This document shows, piece by piece, positions 1-8,631 of a stretch of 64,000 nt of DNA. Source of the DNA: Sphaerimonospora thailandensis (GTDB lineage Bacteria; Actinomycetota; Actinomycetes; Streptosporangiales; Streptosporangiaceae). Below the pieces are notes generated by a model that did no database searches, was not told the DNA's origin, and saw only the letters and a program-made list of their open reading frames with translations. A program made the position numbers and the translations under genes. The stretch is taken from NCBI RefSeq assembly GCF_016863115.1, contig NZ_BOOG01000014.1, forward strand, positions 40,678 through 104,677, in the 5' to 3' direction. Each line of letters begins with the position of its first letter. Positions within the stretch are counted from its first letter, which is position 1.

Positions 1-391
1 GCGTATAGCCCACTTTCCCGTTCGTCGTCTGGCCCTGCCTCGCGCCCCTGGGGACGTCGTTCTCGCCGAGTTCGGTGGTGTTCGGATCGATGTTGAACAC
101 CACCCAGTGCACCTCCGCGCCGGTGCGGGGGTTGCTGTCGTCCACCACCAGGGCGACCGACCTGGCCCCAGCCGTACCAGACCAGCGCAGCGGCGGGTTA
201 CCCTGCCCTCCCTTGCACGAGTAGTCGGGTGGCAGGGGGGCGCCGTCGCGGAACCGCGGGCTCGACACGCTGATCAGATCGAGGTTCCTGGGCGATCCGC
301 CGCCCAGGATCCCGCAGCCTGACGCGAGCACGGCCGCCGCCGTTGTGGCGAGGGCGACTCGCGCGACCGCTGATTTTCTCGGCGACCCCAT
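1..391 (-). CDS. YbhB/YbcL-type PEBP family lipoprotein (C-terminus outside window)
   Basis: Read from an ATG at 391 to the window edge, about 130 residues are visible. A short basic, hydrophobic N-terminus ends in a lipobox-like LASGCG, so the protein is probably an exported lipoprotein. The remainder has the bacterial Raf-kinase-inhibitor-like (PEBP) pattern: a PDYSCKGG segment, then NPPLRW, ALVVDDSN and a VHWVVFNI core, the usual ligand-pocket strands of YbhB-like proteins. The natural ligand of these proteins is not established. The ribosome-binding site is weak. The gene is cut only by the window boundary; nothing suggests it is broken. Confidence 0.8.
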   Translation of the reverse strand, partial: MGSPRKSAVARVALATTAAAVLASGCGILGGGSPRNLDLISVSSPRFRDGAPLPPDYSCKGGQGNPPLRWSGTAGARSVALVVDDSNPRTGAEVHWVVFNIDPNTTELGENDVPRGARQGQTTNGKVGYT

Positions 392-402
392 GCCCGATGA
401 TG

Positions 403-606
403 CTACGCGGAATATACGGGTGCACCGACCGGATGCGCCACAATCGAGGCATGAGGGGGCGACGGCAGCCCGCGGACCGCGTCGGCGAGGTGGGTGACCG
501 GGTCGATCTCCACCCATCGCCGCGGCCACTCCGGCATCGTCTTCGTCGGGACGAACGCGCTGAGCCCGGTCACCAGCCGCTGACGGATCACTGACGGGCC
601 TTCCAA
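403..606 (-). pseudogene. Remnant of a DrrB-like ABC-2 transporter permease C-terminus
   Basis: The frame encodes LSAFVPTKTMPEWPRRWVEI followed by DPVTHLADAVRGL. This is the signature near the C-terminus of daunorubicin-type ABC-2 permeases, where SAFVP and PVT.....RGL are conserved. Only about 50 residues match. No membrane domain and no ATPase partner lie upstream, because 620 begins an unrelated plus-strand gene. I read it as the decayed tail of a transporter gene. The final 20 residues before the stop at 403 do not resemble the family. Confidence 0.6.
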
Positions 607-619
607 TTAGGCTGGAAAC

Positions 620-1141
620 GTGAGAGGTCAGCGAGGACCGCTGCGTGATCCGTCCGAACGGGTCTCGCGCCGAGCCATCGTGCTCTGGCTGATCGAGGCC
701 CTGATCGGGTTCGTGCTCCTGGTCGGCGGGGCCGTCATGGTCGCCGGCTGGATCGGGCCGGACTGGAAGATCGTTCCCGGCTGGCTGTCGGGGAACGTCT
801 GGATCCTGCCCGTCGCCGCCGGCGCCGTGATGCTGCCCTTCGTGATCATCGAACCGCTGTGGCGCTATGCCGTACATCGCTGGGAGTTGTCCGGAGACGT
901 GGTTTACGCCCGGTCTGGATGGTTGAGTCGGGAATGGGTGTTCGTGCCCGTCAGCCGCATCCAGACGGTGGACAAGGCCCAGGGCTGGTTCGAGCGGGCG
1001 CTCGGTCTGGCCACTGTGGAGATCCGTACGGCTTCGCACGCCGGATCATCGACGATCAAGGGCCTCGACTACGAGGTCGCCGCCCGACTGGCAGAGGAAC
1101 TCGCCCGCCGCGCCCAGGAACTCCGGGACGACGCCACATGA
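620..1141 (+). CDS. Membrane PH-domain protein (YdbS-like)
   Basis: A GTG start at 620 gives 173 residues. Two hydrophobic segments (about 20-45 and 55-78) precede a bacterial PH (bPH2, formerly DUF304) domain that contains WELSGDVVYARSGWLSRE and PVSRIQTVD. This is the usual layout of YdbS-like proteins. The stop overlaps the start of the next PH-domain gene (ATGA at 1138), so the pair is probably translationally coupled and acts together at the membrane. YdbS/YdbT-type pairs are common in Gram-positive bacteria, but their exact role is poorly defined. Confidence 0.8.
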   Translation: MRGQRGPLRDPSERVSRRAIVLWLIEALIGFVLLVGGAVMVAGWIGPDWKIVPGWLSGNVWILPVAAGAVMLPFVIIEPLWRYAVHRWELSGDVVYARSGWLSREWVFVPVSRIQTVDKAQGWFERALGLATVEIRTASHAGSSTIKGLDYEVAARLAEELARRAQELRDDAT

Positions 1142-2766
1142 CGCCCTCCGACCACTCCGATCCCAGTGACCCCGGCGACGCCGGCTTCGGTCCTGGCCTT
1201 GGTGGCGGCTTCGGGGCGGGTGCCGGGCCGTACGGCGCCCGGCGGCTCAGCCCCCGGGTCCTGCTGATCGATCCGATCCGCCTGCTGCCCTCGCTCTTCC
1301 TCCCCCTGGCGGGCGTGCTGCTGGTCGGCGGGTTCTCTCCGGCCTCGTTCGGCTGGGCGGCGCTGGCCGTCGTCGCGTCGGCGGTGTACGCGGTGGTGCG
1401 CTGGGCCACCTTCACCTACGACCTGACCGGGGACCGTCTGGAACTGACCCGAGCCTTCATCGGCCGAACGGCCAAGACCATCCCCCTCGAGCGCATCCGC
1501 GGGATCGACATCACCGAGCCGCCGCTGCATCGCCTGCTCGGCCTCGCCGTACTGAAGATCGACACGGGTGCCGGGGGCAACGACCAGGAGGGCACCCTCG
1601 ACGCGGTGACGATGGAGCAGGCCCGCGCGCTCCGTACGGCGCTGCTCGCCCGGCGGCCCGCGACACCCGTGCCGGCGGAGGCCACCGGGCCTACCGACAC
1701 CGGCCCTGAAGCGACTGAACCTGGCGTGACGGCCGGGGCCGGTCCGGAGCCCTCCGGTCCCGAGCGGGCCGGGCGGGTGCTCGCCAGGGTGCCGCGGCGG
1801 TGGCTCAGGTACGGCCCGCTGTCGGGGGCCTATCTGCTGACCCCGTTCGCGCTGGCGGCCGGTGCGGCCGGGCTCGTCTTCCAGTGGGGCGAGGAGCTGG
1901 GCCTGACCGAGCGATCGGCCAGGCAGGCCCTGGAGTGGGTGTGGGCGCATCCCCTTCTGCTGGTCGCCGTCGGCGCGCTGCTGCTGACGGCGATGCCGAT
2001 CGTCGGCGCCGTGATGTACGCGATCTTCAACTGGGACTTCACGCTGCGAACCCGAGACGGTTACCTGGTGGCCGAGCGCGGCCTGCTCACCCGGCGTACG
2101 GTCTCGCTTGAGCGCCGCCGGATCCGGGGCTACGAGATGACCGAGGCGCTGTTCGAACGCTGGGCCGGGGTCGTACGGCTGTGGGCCGTGGTCACCGGGC
2201 TCGGTGACTCGGCGACCAGGGGGCAGTTGCTGCCCGTGACGCCGAAGGCTTTCGCCACCGGGGTCGCGAGCGAAGCCGTCGAGCCGTTCGTCACGCCGCT
2301 GCGGCCGCATCCGCCCCGGGCGCGTCAGCGCAGACTGGTGCGGGCCATCGTGCCATGGCTGGTGCTCGCGGCCGTGGCGTTCGCGCTGGGCTGGGCCGTG
2401 GCGGGGGTCGTCGCCCTCGGCCTGGCGGTGCTGGGAATCCCGCTCGGGCTCGATCGCTACCGGGGCCTCGGGCACGCCTACGACGGCGCCTGGCTGTCGG
2501 TCAGGTCCGGGTCGCTGCGGCGGGTGCAGGCCGTGGTCGAGCGCCGCGCCGTCGTCGGCTGGACCCTGCGGCAGACGGCGTTCCAGCGGCTGGCCGGTCT
2601 GATCACGGTGACGGCGGGTGTCGGCGCCGGCAGCGGCGGCTATCCGGCCATCGACACCGGGGAGACCCAGGGCGTCGAGTTCGCCGCCGAGGTCACCCCT
2701 GACTGGCTCCACCCCTTCCTTACGGATCCGCCGCCCCCGCCCGGCGACCCCTCACAGGGGCGATGA
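1138..2766 (+). CDS. Multi-PH-domain membrane protein (YdbT-like)
   Basis: The ATG at 1138 overlaps the preceding stop and gives 542 residues. An N-terminal Gly/Asp-rich stretch is followed by a hydrophobic pair and three bPH2 repeats. The repeats are marked by TYDLTGDRLELTRAFIGR, WDFTLRTRDGYLVAERGLL and GAWLSVRSGSLRRVQAVVE, each followed by a conserved ..L.RI/RG.. strand. A 60-residue Pro/Thr/Glu linker separates the first repeat from the second membrane section. Repeat number and length fit YdbT-like proteins, which pair with YdbS. The frame stays open upstream, but the overlap-coupled ATG is the better start. Confidence 0.8.
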   Translation: MTPSDHSDPSDPGDAGFGPGLGGGFGAGAGPYGARRLSPRVLLIDPIRLLPSLFLPLAGVLLVGGFSPASFGWAALAVVASAVYAVVRWATFTYDLTGDRLELTRAFIGRTAKTIPLERIRGIDITEPPLHRLLGLAVLKIDTGAGGNDQEGTLDAVTMEQARALRTALLARRPATPVPAEATGPTDTGPEATEPGVTAGAGPEPSGPERAGRVLARVPRRWLRYGPLSGAYLLTPFALAAGAAGLVFQWGEELGLTERSARQALEWVWAHPLLLVAVGALLLTAMPIVGAVMYAIFNWDFTLRTRDGYLVAERGLLTRRTVSLERRRIRGYEMTEALFERWAGVVRLWAVVTGLGDSATRGQLLPVTPKAFATGVASEAVEPFVTPLRPHPPRARQRRLVRAIVPWLVLAAVAFALGWAVAGVVALGLAVLGIPLGLDRYRGLGHAYDGAWLSVRSGSLRRVQAVVERRAVVGWTLRQTAFQRLAGLITVTAGVGAGSGGYPAIDTGETQGVEFAAEVTPDWLHPFLTDPPPPPGDPSQGR

Positions 2767-2954
2767 GGACACTCGATCCCACACGGTGAAGCCGCAGGTC
2801 GCCTTGTGCAGTACCGGTGAGTCAGCCGGAACCTGGGAGGTCTGCTGCAAAGCCATGATCGAGCACGTGGAGGAGTACCACCGGACCTGCTTCGGGGCTT
2901 ACAGGGGACGTGGCGCACCAGGGGCGGCCCAACGGTTTGGCGTAAACTGATCGG

Positions 2955-3176
2955 GTGAGTAAGACCTTGAGGCTGACCGCGACCATTGTTCCGGACGAAG
3001 AGGGTTGGTATGTGGCCCGCTGCCTACAGGTCGAGGTCGCCAGCCAAGGCCGGACGGTCGACGAGGCGTTGAGTAGTCTCCGAGAAGCCTTGGAGCTCTA
3101 TCTCGAGGACGGTGTTATTCCCGAGGCCCCGCAGCAACCGATCGTCGCGCCGATCGAGATCCGGCTCTCCGCGTGA
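2955..3176 (+). CDS. hicB: HicB-family antitoxin
   Basis: A GTG at 2955 gives 73 residues with the HicB fold signature: VPDEEGWYVARCLQVEVASQ, then GRTVDEALSSLREALELYLE. This is the degraded RNase H-like core that binds and blocks HicA. It lacks the C-terminal DNA-binding extension of longer HicB proteins, so autoregulation would need another route. It overlaps hicA by 4 bases, giving the antitoxin-first order. No recognisable gene lies in the 188 bases upstream. Confidence 0.85.
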   Translation: MSKTLRLTATIVPDEEGWYVARCLQVEVASQGRTVDEALSSLREALELYLEDGVIPEAPQQPIVAPIEIRLSA

Positions 3177-3406
3177 GCCCACGTCAGTTTCCTGTCTGCT
3201 CTGGCGCACAGGTCGTACGCGCGCTGGAGAAATGCGGATTTGACGTCGTCAGTACCAGGGGTAGCCACTGCAAGCTACGCCAGCAGCTTGACGAGGAAGC
3301 CCTTACGGTGATTGTTCCCCTGCATGCCACGCTGGCTGTCGGCACGATCGCTTCCATCGTCCGCCAGGCCGGACTTACCCCAGAGCGTCTCCGCGACCTG
3401 CTCTGA
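3173..3406 (+). CDS. hicA: HicA-family mRNA interferase toxin
   Basis: A GTG at 3173 overlaps the hicB stop and gives 77 residues. The double-stranded-RNA-binding-like HicA fold is recognisable from VVRALEKCGFDVVSTRGSH, with the catalytic His in RGSHCKLR, and from VPLHATLAVGTIASIVRQAG near the C-terminus. HicA cleaves mRNA and is neutralised by HicB. The length is normal and the catalytic histidine is present, so the module looks intact. It lies on the chromosome, far from the mobile element further right. Confidence 0.85.
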   Translation: MSPRQFPVCSGAQVVRALEKCGFDVVSTRGSHCKLRQQLDEEALTVIVPLHATLAVGTIASIVRQAGLTPERLRDLL

Positions 3407-3511
3407 CCATGTCGCGCCTACGGCAACCTCGTCGCCCGCGAGAAGTTGACCCCTCGTAGGGGCGATGAGGACCTCGGCCCCCTTCTCGCCCGGCTTGAAT
3501 CGGGCTCCGCT

Positions 3512-5470
3512 TCAGTCCGGTTTGCGGGCGCCGAACATGATCTCGTCCCAGGTGGGGACGGAGGCGCGGCGGCGGGACTTGCGCGGGCGAGGTTTCGGCA
3601 CGGGCGGGGTCAGTTCCGGCGTGGCGTCCGCCGCGGCCCCCTGCTTCTGAACGGCGTCGGTCCCCGCGGCGGCCGCGCTGGCGGCGGGAGCGTCCGAGGC
3701 GGGACGTGCCGCCGGGACGGTGGGACGCGGCCTGGGCTTCGGCCGCGGCGGCGCGCCACTCGGCACGGCAGGCCGAGCGGCTGCGGGGTTGGTCGCGGCG
3801 GGCGTGGTGACCGCGGCCGCGACACCCGGCTCGGCAGCGGGGGCCGGTCCGTCGGTCCCCGCCTTGTCAGTCCCGGCCGTCGTGGTCGCCGAGGTCTTCT
3901 CGACGGGGTCGGAGGAGACGGGCTTGCCGGTCGCCGGGACGTCAGCCGTTGCGGGCGTCACCTCCGGCGTCCTGTTCTCGGCGACGGGTTCTGCAGCCCG
4001 CTCGGCGGCTGTCGTGTCGGCGGCGGGCGTGGGCGCCTCGGACGGGGAGACCGCCGCGTCGGGGGCGGCCTCAGCGGAAGCGACGGGGGCCGGGACGGTG
4101 GGCTCGTCTTTCTCGCTCGCGGCTTCGGTATCCGTAGCGGCCGACGTGTCGACGGTCGTCGGCCGCTCGGTGGTCACGGGCCCGGCGGTGGTCACGGGCT
4201 CCGTGGTGGTTACGGGCTCTCTGGTGGCTATGGGATCAGCGGTGGCTGTGAGATCGGCGGCGGTCGGCGGCTGAGTGGTGGCCGGGTCGGGCTCGGCTGC
4301 GGCCGGCTTGGACGTGGCTGTGGCCGGCTTGGACGTGGGGTCCGGCAGGTGTACGGGGGCCTCGGACGTGGACGCGGCGGACACAGCGGTGGACACGACG
4401 GTGTGGTCCACCGCCGTCGCGGCGTTCACCTCGGAGACGGCTTCGTGAACAGCCTCGGCGCTCCGGTCGGCGGGAGCCACCGCGGGGAGGCCGATCACAG
4501 GGTTGCCGCGGTCGGCCGCACCGGCCCGGCCGTGAGAAGCGTGGCCGTGAGAATCCCGGCCGTCGGCGTCGTGGTCCTTGGCTGCGGGCACGTCCAGATC
4601 GGCGAGCGGGTCCGGCAGGCGGAAGGGCACGGGGGTCAGGTCGGGCCGGAACGCGGCGGGCGGCTCCGTTCGCGGCTCGGGCCGTACGACGGGCTCATGC
4701 TGCCAGGCCGCGGGCGGCTCGCGCCGCACAGCGGGCTCATGCCGTACGGAAGGCTCAGGCTGGGCGGCCCTGGGCGGGTCGGCGGGCAGTGACGGCACCG
4801 AGGCCAGCTTGGGGGCCGGCTTGGGGGCGAGCCGGGGCACGAAGGGGCGGACGGTGGCGTCCTCCTCCTTCGCCCGCTCCGTGACCGGCTCGACGTAGTC
4901 GGCGGCCGACAGGCGCATGGCCTCGTCGTCGTTGGGCGTGATGTGGCGGCGGCGGGGGTCGAACAGCCACTCGGCGTGGCGGGTGTGACCGTTCCAGACG
5001 AAGCCGAGCTTCACCCGCCAGAGGTTGTCGTCGCGCTTGCAGGAGTCCCAGTCGATCTCGTCGGCGGGGACGCCGCGCCGGGTGAGCCGTTCGGCGACCA
5101 GCTCGCCGAGCGTGGGCCCGGGCGTGGCCTCGCCGGGCAGCCGGACGGGCACCCGCTGGGCCTGCTGCGCCATGTACTCGCGCTCCTGGAGAACCGGTCC
5201 CTCGAACCAGCGGACGCGCTCCACCGGGATGCCGGCGGTCGCCGCGATCTCCTCGGCCGTCTCCCCCGCGCGGATGCGCGCCTGGATCTCCTTGGGGCGC
5301 AACGGGCTCTCCACTTCGATCTCGTACTGGCCGAGACGGGAGAAGTTGCCGCGGACCGCGGCACGGAGCCGGTCGTCCACGGGAAGCGTGAACCGCGTGC
5401 CCCGCCCGGCCGTGGCCAGGACGAGGTACGTTCCGTCCTCACTTACCGCGACGAGACGGAGCTCCTGCAT
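3512..5470 (-). CDS. sepH: SepH, FtsZ-interacting septation protein (DUF3071)
   Basis: The ATG at 5470 follows an AAGGGA site and gives 652 residues. Residues 1-200 are the conserved SepH N-terminus, including a helix-turn-helix around residues 69-90 (GETAEEIAATAGIPVERVRW). The extreme C-terminus carries the conserved VPTWDEIMFG motif. Between them lie about 400 residues rich in Pro, Ala, Thr and Glu, with EPVTT-type short repeats. Family knowledge: SepH binds FtsZ and promotes Z-ring assembly in sporulating actinomycetes. Streptomyces homologues are, from memory, about half this length, so the linker is unusually expanded. Confidence 0.88.
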   Translation of the reverse strand: MQELRLVAVSEDGTYLVLATAGRGTRFTLPVDDRLRAAVRGNFSRLGQYEIEVESPLRPKEIQARIRAGETAEEIAATAGIPVERVRWFEGPVLQEREYMAQQAQRVPVRLPGEATPGPTLGELVAERLTRRGVPADEIDWDSCKRDDNLWRVKLGFVWNGHTRHAEWLFDPRRRHITPNDDEAMRLSAADYVEPVTERAKEEDATVRPFVPRLAPKPAPKLASVPSLPADPPRAAQPEPSVRHEPAVRREPPAAWQHEPVVRPEPRTEPPAAFRPDLTPVPFRLPDPLADLDVPAAKDHDADGRDSHGHASHGRAGAADRGNPVIGLPAVAPADRSAEAVHEAVSEVNAATAVDHTVVSTAVSAASTSEAPVHLPDPTSKPATATSKPAAAEPDPATTQPPTAADLTATADPIATREPVTTTEPVTTAGPVTTERPTTVDTSAATDTEAASEKDEPTVPAPVASAEAAPDAAVSPSEAPTPAADTTAAERAAEPVAENRTPEVTPATADVPATGKPVSSDPVEKTSATTTAGTDKAGTDGPAPAAEPGVAAAVTTPAATNPAAARPAVPSGAPPRPKPRPRPTVPAARPASDAPAASAAAAGTDAVQKQGAAADATPELTPPVPKPRPRKSRRRASVPTWDEIMFGARKPD

Positions 5471-5876
5471 GCGAGTCCCTTCGTCGTCGTGCTGCGTCTT
5501 CCCCCGGACCCTCGAGTCTCTCGTGTGAGCCGGCTGCCTTCCAGCACCGTACCCGGCATGTCCGAACTTCGCCTTGCCTGGGGGCGTGGCAGTCGTCGTG
5601 ACTCCAGTCACTTTTGTCCCGTTCACCTTGCCACAACCCCGTGGTGATGAGAGTCCAAGTCGCGAGAGAGAGGGGCGTGTCGCCCGAGATGGCACGCGCG
5701 CCCTGTCGCGTGGAAGGCTTCCACGGCTTCCATCGTCGCTTGCTCCCTCGGTTCGAGTGGCGCGCCGGGTTCGGGCGGACCCGTGCTCCGCAATCTGCCC
5801 ATCCGAAGGTCTGGCGAGGGCAACGCGACACGCGGGGGCACCGGACCCTGGATCGCGACTTTACGCGCCCTTGGCG
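5471..5876. other. Intergenic region upstream of sepH, no gene seen
   Basis: These 406 bases separate the sepH start from the stop of the lactone oxidase gene, both on the minus strand. Open frames exist on both strands, but none has a recognisable domain, a good ribosome-binding site or typical codon bias. The region probably holds the sepH promoter. I could not assign a convincing -35/-10 pair. Confidence 0.5.
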
Positions 5877-7190
5877 TCAGCGTCCGGGCGGCGCGCCGAG
5901 GACGCGGTCGAGGTAATCGTTGGCGAACAGTCCGTGAGGGTCGAGACGGTCGCGCAGCGCGACGAATTCCCCAAATCTGGGATAGACCGTGTCGAGGTAG
6001 GCGGCGTCGCGGGTGTGTAGTTTGCCCCAGTGCGGCCGTCCCCGGAGCCTCGTCATGATCTCCTCGACGCCCTCGAAGTACGCGGGGTTGGGCGTCGGCT
6101 GGTAGACGTGGCAGGCGATGTACGCCGTCGGCCTGCCGTACGCGGTGGACAGCCAGGCCTCCGACGGCGGCGCCACCCGGACCTCGACGGGGAAGCCGAT
6201 CATCCAGCCCGACCGCTCGACGAGGTCGCGGACCTCGCACAGCGCCTGGGCGAGGTGCTCGCGCGGGACGGCGTACTCCATCTCCAGGAAGCGCACCCGC
6301 CGCACGGTCGCGAAGATCTTGTAGGAGGCGTCCACGCACTCCGACGGGCCGAGCGCCTTCGCCGAGACCGCGTTGATGCCGGGGATGGCCCGGGGGAGCC
6401 GGGCGCCGAGCGCGCAGGCCGCCCCGAAGAGCGTGTTCTCCAGGAACTCGTTGTCCAGCCAGCGGCGGAAGGCCGACGGCGGTGCGGCCGGCCCCGGGCT
6501 GCGGTCGTTCCGCTTGACCAGGCAGGCGTCGGTGTGCGGCAGCCAGTAGAAGTCGAGGTGGTCGGCCTGCTCGGTCAGATCGTCGAGTGACTCCAGGACG
6601 TCGCTGAACCGCATCGGCTCGCGCCGCCCACGCAGCAGGAACGCCGGCTCCACCTGCAGCGTCACCGCAGTGATGACGCCGAGCGCGCCGAGCCCGACGC
6701 GGGCCGCGGCGAACAGGTCGCCCGCCTCGCCGTCGTCGCCCTCGCGCACGGTCGTGATCGAGCCGTCGGCCAGGACCATCTCCAGCCCGACGACCTGGTC
6801 GGCGAGGCCGGTGACGATCCGCCGGCCGGTGCCGTGCGTCCCGGTCTGTACGGCTCCGGCGATCGTCTGGGCGGTGATGTCGCCCATATTGGCCAGGGCG
6901 AGGCCACGCCGGTGGAGTTCGTCGTTCAGGACGTGCAGCGGGGTTCCGGCGGCGACCTTGACCCACCCGTCGCCCGCGTCCAGGACGCCGGTCAGCGCGG
7001 CGGGCCGCAGCAGGATGCCGTCGGTGAGGGCCACGCCGGTGAACGAGTGGCCGCTGCCGACCATGCGCACCCGCCGACCGTCGCGCGCGGCGTCCCGTAC
7101 GGCCTGGGCGACGTCGGCGGCCGAAGCGGGCGTGCGGACCTCGGCGGGGGTGGCGGACTGGTTCCGCGACCAGTTGACGAACGCGTCCAT
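5877..7190 (-). CDS. FAD-dependent sugar-1,4-lactone oxidase (D-arabinono-lactone oxidase family)
   Basis: The ATG at 7190 has GGGAGG just upstream and gives 437 residues. The N-terminal FAD-binding half (PCMH type) has VRMVGSGHSFTG, whose His is the usual covalent flavin attachment site in the aldonolactone oxidase family. It also has QTGTHGTGRRI. The C-terminal ALO domain ends in the typical RPHWGKLHT...YPRFGEF...LDPHGLFANDYL. Family members oxidise L-gulono-, D-arabinono- or related lactones, or alditols, with oxygen; the substrate here is unknown. A longer in-frame start at 7244 exists but lacks a ribosome-binding site. Confidence 0.85.
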   Translation of the reverse strand: MDAFVNWSRNQSATPAEVRTPASAADVAQAVRDAARDGRRVRMVGSGHSFTGVALTDGILLRPAALTGVLDAGDGWVKVAAGTPLHVLNDELHRRGLALANMGDITAQTIAGAVQTGTHGTGRRIVTGLADQVVGLEMVLADGSITTVREGDDGEAGDLFAAARVGLGALGVITAVTLQVEPAFLLRGRREPMRFSDVLESLDDLTEQADHLDFYWLPHTDACLVKRNDRSPGPAAPPSAFRRWLDNEFLENTLFGAACALGARLPRAIPGINAVSAKALGPSECVDASYKIFATVRRVRFLEMEYAVPREHLAQALCEVRDLVERSGWMIGFPVEVRVAPPSEAWLSTAYGRPTAYIACHVYQPTPNPAYFEGVEEIMTRLRGRPHWGKLHTRDAAYLDTVYPRFGEFVALRDRLDPHGLFANDYLDRVLGAPPGR

Positions 7191-7284
7191 GATCCTCCCA
7201 TCGCAATGGCGCGTCCCCCGATCGCGAATATGAACACTACTCATAATCGGGTCCGTTGCCTACCGATCGCCTACCGATGGGGGG

Positions 7285-8481
7285 TCAGCCGGTGCTGTGC
7301 CCCTCGACCCGCACCAGTGCGGAACCGGCCGCGCCGACGACCGCGGCGGTCAGCGCGCAGACGAGGGCGAAGCCGTAGGCGTTGGCTGTGCCGAACACGT
7401 CGGTCAGCCACCCGCCCGCCCACGCGCCGAGGGCCACGCCGAACCCGATGGAGGTCGAGAGCCACGCCATGCCCTCGGTGAGCTGACCGGTCGGGACCAT
7501 GCGTTCGACCAGCGAGAAGCCGGTGATCATGGTGGGAGAGATCGACAATCCGGCGAAGAACATCGCGATCGCCATCAGCCGGAGATCGTGCATCAGCAGC
7601 ACCGGGGCGAGCCCCACGGCGAACAGCCCCAGCCCCCGCAGGAACCGGGTGCGCAAGCTGATCTTCCACGGGCGTGAGCCGTACCATAGGCCGGAGATCA
7701 TGCTGCCACCCGAGATGCAGGCGAGCAGGAGGCCGGCGGCCGCCTTGTTGCCGTGTTCCTCGGCGAACGCCACGGTGACGACGTCGATCGAGCCGAACAC
7801 CCCGCCGACGCCGAGGAACACGGCCGACAGCAACGCGACGCCCGGGATCGCGATCGGCGAGCCGGAGTGCGTCCGGTGCCGCGTCACCGGCGGCTCCGTG
7901 CCGCGCAACGCGGAGAAGGCCAGGGTGCCCGACACGGTGCAGACGATCGCGACGATCAGCCCGGCGTACGGATTGACCGCGACGGCCAGCGCGGTGACGA
8001 AGGCGGGGCCGGTGACGAAGATCAGCTCGTCGATCACCGCCTCGAACGAGAACGCGGTGTGCAGTCTCGACGGGTCGTCCCGGAGCGCATGCGACCAGCG
8101 GGCCCGCACCATCGAACCCAGAGAGGTGGCCGAGACGCCCGTCGCCACGCCGGTGGCGTACAGCGTCCACTCCGGGGCCTTCGCGTGCGCGCAGAGCATG
8201 AGGCCGGACAGCGACGCCGCGTGCGCCAGGGCGAACGGCACCAGCACCTTCGCCTGGCCCAACCGGTCGACGAGGCGGCCGGACAGGGGCGCCGCGATGG
8301 CGAAGGCGACCGACACGACGCCGGACACCGCGCCCGCCTTCGCGTAAGAGCCCGTCAACCCTGATATCAGGAGGATGATCCCGATGCCGAGCATCGACAT
8401 GGGGATCCGGCCTACGAATCCCGCCAGGACGAAGCCCCTGGCTCCAGGCGTGCCGAACAGCCCGCGGTACGGCCCTACCAT
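7285..8481 (-). CDS. MFS transporter (drug or metabolite exporter type)
   Basis: The ATG at 8481 follows AAGGGG and gives 398 residues with about 12 hydrophobic helices. Between helices 2 and 3 is the MFS loop motif as SGRLVDRLGQAKVL (GX3DRXGR-like). The small-residue-rich helices resemble the proton-coupled exporters common in actinobacteria. No substrate can be inferred. It is divergent from the transglycosylase gene at 8632 and upstream of the lactone oxidase on the same strand, with 94 bases between, so it may be co-transcribed with the oxidase. Confidence 0.8.
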   Translation of the reverse strand: MVGPYRGLFGTPGARGFVLAGFVGRIPMSMLGIGIILLISGLTGSYAKAGAVSGVVSVAFAIAAPLSGRLVDRLGQAKVLVPFALAHAASLSGLMLCAHAKAPEWTLYATGVATGVSATSLGSMVRARWSHALRDDPSRLHTAFSFEAVIDELIFVTGPAFVTALAVAVNPYAGLIVAIVCTVSGTLAFSALRGTEPPVTRHRTHSGSPIAIPGVALLSAVFLGVGGVFGSIDVVTVAFAEEHGNKAAAGLLLACISGGSMISGLWYGSRPWKISLRTRFLRGLGLFAVGLAPVLLMHDLRLMAIAMFFAGLSISPTMITGFSLVERMVPTGQLTEGMAWLSTSIGFGVALGAWAGGWLTDVFGTANAYGFALVCALTAAVVGAAGSALVRVEGHSTG

Positions 8482-8596
8482 CTCGTATCCCCTTCGGCAG
8501 CCGTGCGGCGGCCTGTTCTTCGGACCGTTCCCCCGGTCGGGCGCGCGAACGGCGTCACCCAGTGCCGACCGTGCCGGGCCCGCCTATCGTGTGGCA

Positions 8597-8614
8597 AGTG
8601 ATTTTTCCATCACT
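8597..8614. promoter_or_regulatory. Inverted repeat AGTGAT-N6-ATCACT in a divergent promoter region
   Basis: Perfect 6-base arms separated by TTTTCC lie 18 bases upstream of the transglycosylase GTG and within the shared MFS/transglycosylase intergenic region. They could be an operator or a 5'-UTR stem. Confidence 0.35.
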
Positions 8615-8631
8615 GAGACGAAGGGTTTAAC

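Noticed and set aside
2767..2954. A short gene with CSTGESAGTWEVCC between the PH-domain and hicB genes
   Set aside because: There is no ribosome-binding site and no known family; support was too weak to call.
3446..4792. Long plus-strand open frame opposite sepH encoding a Gly/Arg-rich protein
   Set aside because: It is a shadow of the Pro/Ala/Thr-rich linker of sepH, with no domain or ribosome-binding site; the opposite strand has a recognised family.
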